Both the position numbers and the translations under genes were made by a program. Below are positions 40,519-49,630 of a stretch of 64,000 nt of DNA, one piece after another. Positions within the stretch are counted from its first letter, which is position 1. Each line of letters opens with the position of its first letter. Where the stretch lies: contig CAJUHX010000003.1 of the NCBI GenBank assembly GCA_910586455.1, positions 1-64,000 on the forward strand, in the 5' to 3' direction. Below the pieces are notes generated by a model. The model had not been told where the DNA came from. It did no database searches and saw only the letters and a list, made by a program, of their open reading frames with translations. The stretch comes from an uncultured Muribaculaceae bacterium (lineage in GTDB: Bacteria; Bacteroidota; Bacteroidia; Bacteroidales; Muribaculaceae).

Positions 40519-41223
40519 ATGAAGAAACTGATCATTGCATTTCTGATGCTTGCGGGCACCGTATTCGCGCTCAAGGCTCAGGGCCAGGTAAAGAAATTCG
40601 CGCTCAACGTACACGACTTTACCGAACTTAAAGTTATCAACGCCATCAACGTGGAGTATTATGCGTCGGCTGACTCGGCCGGCACCGTGTGTTTCGAGTG
40701 TCCAAAAGACCTGGCGTCGCATCTTATGTTCACCAACAAAAACAATGCGCTCCACATTCAGGTCGACTTTGAGAACATTCCATCGCATGAACTGCCTCTG
40801 CTGCGTGTGTACTCCACCAATCTGCAGAAAGTAGAGAACTCGGGCGACTCCACCGTGACAGTATGCCGTCTGGCGCCCATCAATACCTTCAACGCACGCC
40901 TCATAGGCAACGGCACGCTGCGGGTAAACAATGTCGACGCCGACAACGTCAACGCCTCAATCAGCACCGGCTCGGGCCACCTGCTGATAAACGGCAAGTC
41001 TTCCAAAGCCAAACTGTCGAACGTCGGCACCGGCCCTCTTGAAGCCAATGCCCTGACATGCAAGACTGTCAAATGTATACTCGTAGGCACCGGGCCCATC
41101 GACTGCCACGCCACCGAACAGCTCAGTATCTTCGGCGCCGGCTCGGGCACGGTATATTACAGTGGAAAACCCAAAAAGATTTCGAACCGCACCATAGGTG
41201 TAAAGTCAAACCCTGTTGAATAA
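40519..41223 (+). CDS. GIN-domain (DUF2807) secreted protein
   Basis: 234 residues with signal peptide MKKLIIAFLMLAGTVFALKA and the same DUF2807 fold type as the gene before it, but with degenerate turns (GNGTLRVNN, GTGPLEANA, GAGSGTVYY) in place of perfect repeats. The pair is likely the product of a duplication or a functional couple at the envelope. It overlaps the flippase start by 8 bp. Confidence 0.8.
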   Translation: MKKLIIAFLMLAGTVFALKAQGQVKKFALNVHDFTELKVINAINVEYYASADSAGTVCFECPKDLASHLMFTNKNNALHIQVDFENIPSHELPLLRVYSTNLQKVENSGDSTVTVCRLAPINTFNARLIGNGTLRVNNVDADNVNASISTGSGHLLINGKSSKAKLSNVGTGPLEANALTCKTVKCILVGTGPIDCHATEQLSIFGAGSGTVYYSGKPKKISNRTIGVKSNPVE

Positions 41224-42691
41224 CCTTAAGAACAAGACCGCCAAAACTCTGAAATGGACACTCATCGACAGAGTGCTTCAGCAGTTGCTCTATGCCGTCA
41301 CCGGCATTGTGCTGGCCCGCATGCTCTCACAGACCGATTTCGGTCTGGTGGGAGCTGTGCTTGTTTTTCAGGCTTTCGCCTCGCTGCTTATCGACAGCGG
41401 CTTCAGTTTTGCCCTGATACAGCGCAAGGAACCAACCCAGACCGATTACAGCACCGTGCTGTGGTTCAATCTCGGAGCGGCGGCTGTGCTGTACACCATC
41501 CTTTGGTTTGCAGCCCCGCTGATTGCACTATGCTTCCAGAACGACCTGAGGCTGATTCCGCTGTCGCGCGTAATGTTTCTATCCATAATCCTCAACGCAT
41601 CGGCCATTGTGCAGACCAACCGGCTGATGAAGCAGATGAATGTCCGGCCCGTAACGGTATCGAACGCTGCCGGTCTGGCTGCGGGAGCCATAGTCGGCAT
41701 CTGGCTGGCCGTAAGCGGCTTCGGAGCGTGGGCGATAGTGTGGCAGACACTTGTAGCGGCGGCTGTGAAGTCGGCTATACTGTGGCTCGGATGCAGCTGG
41801 CGTCCGAGCCCGGTGTTCTCGTGGTCAGCTCTGCGCTCGTTTTTCGGCATAGGAGGCCGCATGATGTTCACCTCGTTTCTGAACACCCTGTTTCTTAACC
41901 TGTATTCCTTATTTATAGGCGCCTTTGTAGGCCTGCGCTCGCTTGGTTTCTACACCCAGAGCGACAAGTGGAGCAAAATGGGCATAATGTCGATATCACA
42001 GACTCTTACCTCGAGTTTCCTGCCCCCGCTCTCCGCCGTGCAGGACGACCGCGACCGCTTCCGCCGCATGACCTCGAAGATGAACCGCTTTACGGCCTAC
42101 ATACTGTTTCCGGCCATGCTGGGCTTGATGGCCATGGCCACACCGGTGTTCCACCTGCTTTTCGGCACCAAGTGGGACCCCTCGATTCTACTGTTTCAGC
42201 TTTTGCTGCTGCGCGGAGTGTTTACTGTGCTGAATGCTCTGTACAATAACTACCTGCTTGCGTTAGGACACGCACGCAGCATTATGTGGCTTGAGGTTCT
42301 GCGCGACTCGGTTGCGGTAGTGGCTCTGGCCATAACCTTCCCTTACATGGGCCTTGCCACAGCTGACGACCCTGTATACGGCCTTGCCATACTGCTGTGG
42401 GGGCAGCTTGCCTCATCGGCCATAACCTATGTGGCCACTCTGATTGTGGTGTGCCGCCATGTGGAAATACGCCCCTGGAACTATCTGCTCGATCTGGCAC
42501 CCTACGCAGCCCTTACGCTGGCCATTATACCGCTTATGCTGTGGATAGGCTCGCTTACCCCCTCGCCTCTACTGCAACTGTTGGCCGAAGCTGTGGTAGC
42601 ACTTGCGCTCTATCTCGGCATCAACCGCCTGCTGGGCTCGCGGATTCAGACCGATGTGTTTGCTTTCGCCCGAGGCAAGGCTTCGTTCTAA
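41216..42691 (+). CDS. Polysaccharide flippase (Wzx/MOP family)
   Basis: 491 residues with 12-14 transmembrane helices; the first after residue 20 includes LQQLLYAVTGIVLARMLSQT, a hallmark of WzxC-type exporters. The start is TTG 41216 (MNNLKNKTAKTLKWTL), 8 bp inside the preceding gene. It flips lipid-linked oligosaccharides to the periplasm for capsule or O-antigen assembly. The next genes, convergent, encode NeuB- and NeuD-like enzymes, suggesting a sugar-export link. Confidence 0.88.
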   Translation: MNNLKNKTAKTLKWTLIDRVLQQLLYAVTGIVLARMLSQTDFGLVGAVLVFQAFASLLIDSGFSFALIQRKEPTQTDYSTVLWFNLGAAAVLYTILWFAAPLIALCFQNDLRLIPLSRVMFLSIILNASAIVQTNRLMKQMNVRPVTVSNAAGLAAGAIVGIWLAVSGFGAWAIVWQTLVAAAVKSAILWLGCSWRPSPVFSWSALRSFFGIGGRMMFTSFLNTLFLNLYSLFIGAFVGLRSLGFYTQSDKWSKMGIMSISQTLTSSFLPPLSAVQDDRDRFRRMTSKMNRFTAYILFPAMLGLMAMATPVFHLLFGTKWDPSILLFQLLLLRGVFTVLNALYNNYLLALGHARSIMWLEVLRDSVAVVALAITFPYMGLATADDPVYGLAILLWGQLASSAITYVATLIVVCRHVEIRPWNYLLDLAPYAALTLAIIPLMLWIGSLTPSPLLQLLAEAVVALALYLGINRLLGSRIQTDVFAFARGKASF

Positions 42692-42704
42692 GAGGCTGTT
42701 TAAA
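42690..42704. repeat. 15-bp sequence shared with 52701-52715
   Basis: AAGAGGCTGTTTAAA occurs here, overlapping the stops of the flippase and neuB-like genes, and identically between the PD40-like and VOC genes. A shorter relative with one difference is at 11193. Confidence 0.5.
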
Positions 42705-43707
42705 TCTCAATTACATCATCAGCGACAAAAGCCCTTGGCGACGGCTTGCCCAGCAAGTCGGGCAAACGCATGGGCGATATGCCGCTGCCCGGACGCTTTA
42801 CAGTAAGATTCTGTTCGCTGAATAGTTCGCCTACCGCAATGTCGCGCGCCGCAACTATGCTTTTGCGGGCTACCGCACGGTTGGCACGCTCCGAATCGGT
42901 GATGTGCTTGCAACCGTCGCCCAGCGCCTGCTCTATGTTACGCACAGCGCTCACAAGGGCCGACAGCTCGGCGGGCTCGAGCGAAGCCACATGGTCGGGG
43001 CCTGGCAAAGTCTTGTCGAGAGTAAAATGCTTTTCAATCACATCTGCCCCCATGGCCGCAGCGGCAATCGCCACCTCAATACCTTGTGTGTGGTCGCTGT
43101 AGCCTACGCGGGTGCCGAATGTACGCCGCAGGGTTTCCATGGCCCGCAAGTTCACGTCGGACATAGGTGTGGGATATTCGGTGTTGCAGTGCAGCAAGGT
43201 TATGTTGCTGATGTCAAGACCGCCGGCGCACAATACCCCTACGGCATCTTCCACCTCCTGCAGCGTGCTCATACCCGTCGACATTATCACCGGCTTGCCT
43301 AAGGCAGCTATCCTCTGCAGGTAAGGCAGATTGGTAATCTCACCAGAAGGCAGTTTCCAGTAATCCATCGGCAAAGTAGCCAGAAAGTCGATACTCGGCA
43401 AATCGAAAGGAGTCGACAGAAAGCGCGGTCCACGACTACTGCAGTACTCGCTGAGGCTTCGGAAACTGTCGTAGCCAAGCTCAAGTTTCTTGAGCATGCC
43501 GAACTGGCTGTCGTCGCTGTCCGGACCGAGATTGCGCCGCTGATAGTCGGCCTTACGTGCCGAACGGTTTACAATGCACTCGGTTTTGAAGGTCTGGAAC
43601 TTTATATAATCCACGCCGGCCGCACGGGCCACATCCACCATCCGGCGAGCCATTTCGACCGACCCGTTATGGTTCACGCCGGCCTCGGCTATGATTGTTA
43701 CTGCCAT
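42700..43707 (-). CDS. N-acetylneuraminate synthase-like enzyme (NeuB family)
   Basis: 335 residues. A TIM-barrel NeuB domain (VTIIAEAGVNHNGS, YIKFQTFK, FLSTPFDLPS, HCNTEYPTP, YSDHTQG) and a C-terminal SAF domain (VAARDIAVGEL). It condenses phosphoenolpyruvate with an N-acyl sugar to make sialic, legionaminic or pseudaminic acid; the exact substrate cannot be read. No NeuA activating enzyme or NeuC epimerase is in the window. It is 1 bp after the NeuD-like gene. Confidence 0.9.
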   Translation of the reverse strand: MAVTIIAEAGVNHNGSVEMARRMVDVARAAGVDYIKFQTFKTECIVNRSARKADYQRRNLGPDSDDSQFGMLKKLELGYDSFRSLSEYCSSRGPRFLSTPFDLPSIDFLATLPMDYWKLPSGEITNLPYLQRIAALGKPVIMSTGMSTLQEVEDAVGVLCAGGLDISNITLLHCNTEYPTPMSDVNLRAMETLRRTFGTRVGYSDHTQGIEVAIAAAAMGADVIEKHFTLDKTLPGPDHVASLEPAELSALVSAVRNIEQALGDGCKHITDSERANRAVARKSIVAARDIAVGELFSEQNLTVKRPGSGISPMRLPDLLGKPSPRAFVADDVIEI

Positions 43708-43708
43708 A

Positions 43709-44317
43709 TCAGATTACTCCAAAATATTTACCTGCTTTTTCTATCGGATGCAGCACCAGCGAACCGGCGCCAATCACTGTATCGTCGGGTATGCTCACAC
43801 CATGGGCCAGTACAGCGCCGCTGCCTATGAAACAGCGGGCACCTATACGGCAGCCGCCGTTGACGGTCGCACGGGTGGACACGTGGGTGAAATCCCCAAC
43901 CTCGCAGTCGTGCTCCACTATGGCCCCCGAATTGATTATGCAATGACGCCCTACCCGTGCTCCTGCGTTGACAAGGGCATGGTGCAGAACTGCTGTACCA
44001 TCGGCCACGGCGGCATGTACCGACACGTGTGCCGTGGCTGCCACTACCGTGACCGCACGCCCGCCGGCTGCTTCTAACGCAGCGGCAAGAGCCACCCGTC
44101 GCGACGGGTCGGAGATACTGCCGAGAGTAACTACAAAATTATATCCGGCAGCTGCAAGTGATGCAATATCATCATCGCATCCCACCACCGGATAAGACAA
44201 AGTGTCGGACTGCACACCGGGGCGCTCTATCACGCCCGCAATACGCAGTCCGACGCTCTCTGCAGCGTCGGCCACCGACCGGCAGTGGCCTCCGCCTCCT
44301 ATGAGGATTATATCCAT
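43709..44317 (-). CDS. NeuD/PglD-type sugar acetyltransferase
   Basis: 202 residues. An N-terminal Rossmann-like domain (MDIILIGGGGHCRSVADAA) and a C-terminal left-handed beta-helix of hexapeptide repeats (INSGAIVEHDCEVGDF, VNGGCRIGARCFIG). Such proteins acetylate sialic-acid precursors or UDP-amino-sugars with acetyl-CoA. It lies directly before the neuB-like gene with a 1-bp gap and 3 bp after the OmpA-like lipoprotein gene, so all three are one transcript. Confidence 0.88.
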   Translation of the reverse strand: MDIILIGGGGHCRSVADAAESVGLRIAGVIERPGVQSDTLSYPVVGCDDDIASLAAAGYNFVVTLGSISDPSRRVALAAALEAAGGRAVTVVAATAHVSVHAAVADGTAVLHHALVNAGARVGRHCIINSGAIVEHDCEVGDFTHVSTRATVNGGCRIGARCFIGSGAVLAHGVSIPDDTVIGAGSLVLHPIEKAGKYFGVI

Positions 44318-44320
44318 TAT

Positions 44321-45025
44321 TTATTTCAGTGTTCCGGCCTCGGCCTGCTTAATCATCTCAGGCGAAGCGTAGATGTAGATTTCCACACGTCGGTTCTGGG
44401 CACGTCCCGCAGCGGTATCGTTGCTGGCCACATAGTCGGCCATAGGAATACCCTGGCTGGTCATACGGGTTGCGGCAACGCCCTGGTTAGCGAGGTAGCT
44501 GAGTACTGCCGCAGCACGGTCGTTGGAAAGTTTTTCATTAACAGCCAGCGAACCGGTGTTGTCGGTAAAACCGAGGATACGCACATCGGTACCGGAGTTC
44601 TGCTTGAGGTTGGCGGCAAAGCGGCTCAGGTCGGCCTTAGCCTGCTCGTTGAGTGTATATTTTCCGGTGGGGAAAAGGATGCCTCCGTCGAATGTAACCT
44701 TGATGGCCTGCAGACCGTTGTCATCGGTGGTCTGTTCTACCTTGGCCTGCTCGGCGAGCTGTTTTTCGAGTTCCTTCTGCTGCTTGTCCATCTTGTTGCC
44801 GATAAGCGCACCTGCGCCGGCACCTACTGCCGCGCCGATAGCCGCGCCGATACCGGCTCCTTTGCCGCCGCCGATAAGCGCACCTACGCCGGCACCTACA
44901 CCGGCGCCGCCACCACCGCCAATCAGGGCACCCTTACCGGTGTTTGTAAATGAGCTACACGAAGTTTCGGCTATCATAAGGCTGCCTGCAATGAGGGCCA
45001 GACATGCGATCTTGAAAATTTTCAT
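44321..45025 (-). CDS. OmpA-family lipoprotein with glycine zipper
   Basis: 234 residues. Lipoprotein signal ending in ETSC (Cys23), then a Gly/Ala-rich glycine-zipper region with repeats GALIGGG and GAGVGA (about 30-80), a charged coiled-coil linker and an OmpA C-terminal domain (ILGFTDNTGSLAVNEKLSND, GRAQNRRVEIYI) that binds peptidoglycan. It links the outer membrane to the wall. It is the first gene of an operon with NeuD and NeuB-like enzymes. A TAATTTTG box is at 45084-45091. Confidence 0.92.
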   Translation of the reverse strand: MKIFKIACLALIAGSLMIAETSCSSFTNTGKGALIGGGGGAGVGAGVGALIGGGKGAGIGAAIGAAVGAGAGALIGNKMDKQQKELEKQLAEQAKVEQTTDDNGLQAIKVTFDGGILFPTGKYTLNEQAKADLSRFAANLKQNSGTDVRILGFTDNTGSLAVNEKLSNDRAAAVLSYLANQGVAATRMTSQGIPMADYVASNDTAAGRAQNRRVEIYIYASPEMIKQAEAGTLK

Positions 45026-45083
45026 ATGAGTTTTATGTTTAATTATGACTATATTAACCGGTATTTAACCGTTTGGTGTTTTA

Positions 45084-45091
45084 CAAAATTA
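45084..45091 (-). promoter_or_regulatory. -7 box of OmpA-like lipoprotein operon
   Basis: TAATTTTG on the minus strand, 58 nt before ATG 45025. Confidence 0.5.
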
Positions 45092-45112
45092 CAAAAAACT
45101 TGCCGTATTAGT

Positions 45113-45143
45113 TTGTTCTGATAACATTTTTTTGGTAAATTTG
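45113..45143 (+). promoter_or_regulatory. Promoter of EamA transporter
   Basis: TTG (45113-45115), a 20-bp spacer and TAAATTTG (45136-45143), giving a leader of about 23 nt to ATG 45171. Confidence 0.65.
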
Positions 45144-45170
45144 TATTCAAATACTATACCATAAATAAGT

Positions 45171-46100
45171 ATGTGCTCTGCGAAATCTACTACCTGCAAT
45201 CGTAAAAACCTTATTCTAAGCCATTTGGGTGCAATCCTTACAGTTTCAATCTGGGGTGCGTCGTTTGTTTCAACCAAAGTGCTGCTGGAGAACCACCTCA
45301 GCCCTTCGGAAATTTATATCCTTCGATTCCTGATGGCGTACCTGCTGATTCTGATTGTATGCCATAAAAAACTTTGGGCGCACTCATTGCGCGACGAACT
45401 GCTGTTCGCCTCTTGTGGTCTTTGCGCAGGTTCGATTTACTTCCTTGCCGAAAACACAGCTCTCGAATATACCCTCACCACAAATGTGGCCCTGCTTACC
45501 GCCACATCGCCGCTGTTTACAGCTATGCTGGCCGGCTTGATATACAAATCGGAACGGCCCGGTCAAGGCGCTGTCATAGGCTCGCTGGTGGCCTTCTTAG
45601 GCGTCGGATGTGTGATTTTCAACAGTAGTACCAACCTGGAAATACGGCCTTTGGGCGACATTCTGTCGCTGCTTGCCGCTGTCAGCTGGAGTGTATATTC
45701 GCTGGTACTACGGCGCCTTAACGCCAACTACGACATCTGGTTCATAACCCGCAAGACTTTCTTCTACGGTGTTCTTACAGCGCTGCCTTTCGCGGCCATG
45801 CAGCCCGGCAGCGACAACTTAATCGCCACCCTGCAGAAGCCCGAGGTAATAGGCAACCTGCTGTTCCTCGGTGTTGGCGCTTCCATGGTAGCCTACGTGA
45901 TTTGGGCCCGCACCGTCGACTGGATGGGTGCCGTAAAAGCCAACAACTATATGTACCTGCAGCCTATAATCACCATGATTATCTCGGCCATAGTGATTAA
46001 CGAACATGTAACACTGATTGGCTATATCGGCATAGCCCTGATTCTCGGCGGCCTGTGGCTGGGCGACGAACTCACCCGCCGCGCGGCTATGAAAAAATGA
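45171..46100 (+). CDS. DMT-superfamily (EamA) transporter
   Basis: 309 residues with ten transmembrane helices arranged as two EamA repeats, WGASFVSTKVLL in the first and SWSVYSLVLRRL in the second. It is an inner-membrane metabolite exporter or importer; substrate unknown. Monocistronic, followed by a bidirectional terminator. Confidence 0.9.
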   Translation: MCSAKSTTCNRKNLILSHLGAILTVSIWGASFVSTKVLLENHLSPSEIYILRFLMAYLLILIVCHKKLWAHSLRDELLFASCGLCAGSIYFLAENTALEYTLTTNVALLTATSPLFTAMLAGLIYKSERPGQGAVIGSLVAFLGVGCVIFNSSTNLEIRPLGDILSLLAAVSWSVYSLVLRRLNANYDIWFITRKTFFYGVLTALPFAAMQPGSDNLIATLQKPEVIGNLLFLGVGASMVAYVIWARTVDWMGAVKANNYMYLQPIITMIISAIVINEHVTLIGYIGIALILGGLWLGDELTRRAAMKK

Positions 46101-46119
46101 GTATCCGAACATACGAAAC

Positions 46120-46153
46120 ATAAAAAAATCCGGGCGATGCCCGGATTTTTTTA
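46120..46153. terminator. Bidirectional intrinsic terminator
   Basis: AATCCGGGC, loop GAT, GCCCGGATT with an A run on one side and a T run on the other. It serves both the EamA gene (+) and the galE operon (-). Confidence 0.92.
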
Positions 46154-46663
46154 TTACATCATGTTTGCCAGAGCCGCCACTGCGGGGTCGCTGCTATTGC
46201 GATACGGCTCAAGGTCTATCTCCGGAGCATCGGCCCCAATCGCCCGCAGGTTGGCCAGCAGTCGCAGCCCCGTGTAAGTCAGCCATCCGCTGTAGTTTTC
46301 GCCCAGAGCCTTGCTCACAAGCGGCGAGGCAAATGGCAGTTTGCGCAGCAGCCGGTGGCACAGTATATCGGCCTCCTCGGCACAGAGCACATCCGACATC
46401 CACTGCAGGGCTTTCTCCTCGGTCATGGCTACCGCCGGATGTATCATCGGCGCCATAAGGCGGCTGCAGCGGGTGCTTGAATTGGCATGCAGGGCATCGG
46501 ACAGTTCCACACTGTGGGGTGTCACGGCGGCTATCTCCACCAACTGCGGCAGATTAAGACCAAATATTATGTGATATGGCGAACCGGCACGGCGCAGTGT
46601 ATCGGCTATGATGCCGTTACGCATGGCAAAGAAGTGCCGCTTCACTATCTGCATTTCGTTCAT
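46154..46663 (-). CDS. Small helical protein, possibly HEAT/AlkD-like
   Basis: 169 residues from ATG 46663 (MNEMQIVKRHFFAMRNG), overlapping the galE stop by ATGA. All helical, with repeated Leu/Ala pairs and segments such as ALQWMSDVLCAEEADILCHR and LGENYSGWLTYTGLRLLANL that recall the HEAT-like repeats of AlkD-type DNA alkylation repair proteins. Resemblance is weak, and the catalytic residues of AlkD could not be placed. A longer frame to 46777 would overlap galE and is not used. Confidence 0.5.
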   Translation of the reverse strand: MNEMQIVKRHFFAMRNGIIADTLRRAGSPYHIIFGLNLPQLVEIAAVTPHSVELSDALHANSSTRCSRLMAPMIHPAVAMTEEKALQWMSDVLCAEEADILCHRLLRKLPFASPLVSKALGENYSGWLTYTGLRLLANLRAIGADAPEIDLEPYRNSSDPAVAALANMM

Positions 46664-47694
46664 GACTTTTTCTCGGCGAGGTGCTGCTGCCACTTCCATG
46701 CCGATACCATGGTATCGGCAAGCGGGGTATCCGCTACCCAGCCAAGCACTTCGTTGGCTTTCTTGGGGTTGGCCCACACCTTTTCGATATCGCCTTCGCG
46801 ACGGCCTACAATCTTGTGGGGTACTTTCACACCGGTAGCCGACTCGAAAGTGTCGATGAGTTCGAGTACCGACACACCGTTGCCTGTACCGAGATTGAAA
46901 ATTTCGATACAGTCGAGGCTCTTGCCCTCAATCATGCGCTTCACGGCTATTACGTGTGCCTTGGCGAGGTCTACTACGTTGATGAAGTCGCGGATGCAGC
47001 TGCCGTCGGGGGTGTCGTAATCGTTGCCGAACACGCTCAGTTCCTTGCGTATGCCTATGGCGGTCTGGGTCAGATAGGGTATCAGGTTCTGAGGTACGCC
47101 CAGTGGCAGCTCACCGATAAGTGCCGACGGATGCGCGCCCACCGGATTGAAGTAGCGCAGAATGATGGCGTTGAAGTTGGCGCCTGAACGGATGGTGTCG
47201 GTAATGATTTCCTCGCTTATCTGCTTGGTGTTGCCGTAAGGCGAGGTTGCGGGCTTGATGGGCGATTCCTCAGTTACGGGATTTACATCGGGCTCGCCGT
47301 AAACGGTACAGCTCGACGAGAATACGAAACCTTTGACATTGTATTTTTCCACCATCTCAAGCAGATTCATCAGTGAGTTGAGGTTGTTGCGGTAGTAAAG
47401 CAGTGGTTTCTGTACCGACTCACCCACGGCCTTGGACGCGGCAAAGTTGATAATGCCCTCTATGCCGGGATAGGCCTGAAAGATGCAGTCGAGTGTCGAC
47501 AGGTCGTTTACATCGCCTTCGATAAAGGCCGGACGCACACCGGTGATGGCTTCGATTCCGTCGAGTACTTCGCGGTTAGAGTTCGAAAGGTTGTCGATGA
47601 TTACGACATCGAAACCGGCGTTGATAAGTTCTACTGTAGTATGGCTGCCGATATAGCCGGTGCCACCTGTAACAAGAATACGAGTTTTTGACAT
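46660..47694 (-). CDS. galE: UDP-glucose 4-epimerase
   Basis: 344 residues from ATG 47694 (MSKTRILVTGGTGYIGSH). An NAD-binding Rossmann fold with GGTGYIGSH and the catalytic SSSCTVYG...Y/K pair (PSPYG-like segment KPATSPYGNTKQ). It interconverts UDP-glucose and UDP-galactose in sugar-nucleotide supply for envelope polysaccharides. Its last bases overlap the downstream small helical gene. Confidence 0.95.
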   Translation of the reverse strand: MSKTRILVTGGTGYIGSHTTVELINAGFDVVIIDNLSNSNREVLDGIEAITGVRPAFIEGDVNDLSTLDCIFQAYPGIEGIINFAASKAVGESVQKPLLYYRNNLNSLMNLLEMVEKYNVKGFVFSSSCTVYGEPDVNPVTEESPIKPATSPYGNTKQISEEIITDTIRSGANFNAIILRYFNPVGAHPSALIGELPLGVPQNLIPYLTQTAIGIRKELSVFGNDYDTPDGSCIRDFINVVDLAKAHVIAVKRMIEGKSLDCIEIFNLGTGNGVSVLELIDTFESATGVKVPHKIVGRREGDIEKVWANPKKANEVLGWVADTPLADTMVSAWKWQQHLAEKKS

Positions 47695-47714
47695 AGTTGA
47701 TTGCGATTTTTTTG

Positions 47715-47722
47715 CAAAGTTA
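47715..47722 (-). promoter_or_regulatory. -7 box of galE
   Basis: TAACTTTG on the minus strand, 20 nt upstream of ATG 47694. Confidence 0.55.
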
Positions 47723-47785
47723 GCGATTTTTACTTTACAGACAGGCATATCCATAAGTAAATTATAGGCACAAAACAACCAAATA

Positions 47786-47803
47786 CAGGTAATTTTGTAC
47801 CTG
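47786..47803 (-). terminator. Possible terminator after the U32 peptidase gene
   Basis: CAGGTA (47786-47791) and TACCTG (47798-47803) form a short stem just after the stop at 47807, with a loose T-rich stretch following on the minus strand. Confidence 0.35.
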
Positions 47804-47806
47804 CAC

Positions 47807-49630
47807 TCACAGCAGGCGTATTGTCATGCCGCAGCGGGCGCAGTCGAAGTCGGCACGCATGCGTACATTACCATCCGTAGCCTGCAGGAACCAGCTGCCC
47901 GGCGATGCGCCGCAGCGTATGCAATGCCCGAGTTCGCGCCGCAGACAGTAGCGGGTGGTCATTACAACGGGTTCGCCTGCCGGACGCCTGATTTCGGCTG
48001 CCGGCTCGATGTCGGCCACGCCGTGCGACTGATAGAAGTCGCGTGCCATGCGATTGGCCACATTGGCGTGATAGCTCAGCGAGGGGCTGCCTGCGTCGAC
48101 GGCAGTGTCTTCCTTACGGCGAATGTCGCTGCGGAAGCGCATACGCTGTGCACGGTCGAGCTGTTCGATGGCCCGGCGCCGCAGCTCTACCACAGCCGAT
48201 ACGGGCATAAAGCGGTTGCCTATGCGGTCGCTGACTCCGGTGGCGCGATAAATGCTGTCGCCAAGGCGCCCAAGTGTGTCGCGCCGCTTGGCTTCCTGGG
48301 GCGTGCGGGCCGGCTGCAGGTCGGCTTCCATGGCCACGCTCACACGATTGCCGCGGCAGTCGGCGGCGTCAAGGGCCACACGTCCGTCGACACACGGGCG
48401 CAGTGTAAATTCCACATCAATTGTACGTGTGGCCGTATGCAAGGCCATGAGTTCGTCCCAGACTTTATCGCGGTTGCGGTATACGGTTGTGCCCGGACTG
48501 AGGTCCGCAGGCTTTTCGGCCAGGTAAAGGGTATTGCCGTCGACACGGTTCACACGCGCGCCGCAAAGCCGGCCGTCAGCACCAAACCAGCCTATGCCGT
48601 CGCCGTTGGCGAGTGTTTCGCGGCTTTTAATGCTGATACGGTTTCCGCTTACAGTCTGCACTCGGCCAATAACACGGCCTACGTATTTGGGCGTGGCCGA
48701 GGCGGCCATGCGCATATCGGAAGCGGGGCGTCCGCCAAGGAAGTACGAGGTGAAGCCGCGGTTGAAGGCTCGCGACGGGTCCGGCTGGAAATGCAATTCG
48801 GTGCGTCCGACCGAGGCACGGCGCCAGCGCTGCGGGTCGGTGGCCACCAGGGCGTCGAGCGCCCGCGAATACGAGGCCACCACATTTTTGACGTATGCGA
48901 CGTCCTTCAGGCGTCCTTCGATTTTGAATGACGATGCCCCGGCTCGGGCCAGTTCTGCCAGTGAGTCAAGGCGGTTCATGTCGCGCAGGCTCAGCCAATG
49001 TCCGTCGGCAGCAAGGGGGAGCCCCCGGCTGTCGCTGAGCGAATAGCGCAGACGGCATATCTGAGGACACTCGCCCCGGTTGGCGCTGCGCCCCATGCTC
49101 AGGGCTCCAGCATGGCAGTCGCCGCTATAGCTTACACACAGGGCGCCATGGACAAACACCTCCAGGGGCACCGATGTGGCGGCTCGGATGGCGGATATCT
49201 CTTCGAGCGACAGTTCGCGTGCGAGTACAAGCTGCGAAAATCCCACCTGCTCCAGAAAGCGCGCCTTGGCCGGGTCGCGAGTGTCGCACTGTGTGCTTGC
49301 ATGCAGCGCTATCGGCGGCAGATTCATGCGCAGCAGGGCCATATCCTGCACTATCAGGGCATCCACTCCGGCGTGGTAAAGTTCCCACACAAGCTTGCGG
49401 GCAGCCTCCAGCTCATTGTCGTATATTATTGTGTTGACGGTCACATACACCTTGGCATCGAAGCAGTGGGCGTATTGGCACACACGCCGTATACTTTCCA
49501 CACTATTGCCTGCCGCCGAGCGGGCGCCGAAAGCCTCGGCACCGATATACACCGCATCGGCACCGTGGCTGATGGCCTCGATGGCTGTGTCGGCGTCGCG
49601 GGCCGGCGCCAATAATTCAAGTTTCTGCAT
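47807..49630 (-). CDS. U32 family peptidase with DUF3656, RlhA-like
   Basis: 607 residues from ATG 49630 (MQKLELLAPARDADTAIEAI). The N-terminal U32 core has DAVYIGAEAFGARSAAGNS, EVFVHGALCVSYSGDC and a Cys-containing signature (RGECPQICRLRY). After it come a collagenase-like and C-terminal domain, giving a length similar to E. coli RlhA (23S rRNA hydroxylase). Whether it acts as a protease or in RNA hydroxylation is not decided; the Cys signature favours an iron-sulfur RNA hydroxylase. It overlaps the preceding PHP gene by 14 bp. Confidence 0.8.
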   Translation of the reverse strand: MQKLELLAPARDADTAIEAISHGADAVYIGAEAFGARSAAGNSVESIRRVCQYAHCFDAKVYVTVNTIIYDNELEAARKLVWELYHAGVDALIVQDMALLRMNLPPIALHASTQCDTRDPAKARFLEQVGFSQLVLARELSLEEISAIRAATSVPLEVFVHGALCVSYSGDCHAGALSMGRSANRGECPQICRLRYSLSDSRGLPLAADGHWLSLRDMNRLDSLAELARAGASSFKIEGRLKDVAYVKNVVASYSRALDALVATDPQRWRRASVGRTELHFQPDPSRAFNRGFTSYFLGGRPASDMRMAASATPKYVGRVIGRVQTVSGNRISIKSRETLANGDGIGWFGADGRLCGARVNRVDGNTLYLAEKPADLSPGTTVYRNRDKVWDELMALHTATRTIDVEFTLRPCVDGRVALDAADCRGNRVSVAMEADLQPARTPQEAKRRDTLGRLGDSIYRATGVSDRIGNRFMPVSAVVELRRRAIEQLDRAQRMRFRSDIRRKEDTAVDAGSPSLSYHANVANRMARDFYQSHGVADIEPAAEIRRPAGEPVVMTTRYCLRRELGHCIRCGASPGSWFLQATDGNVRMRADFDCARCGMTIRLL

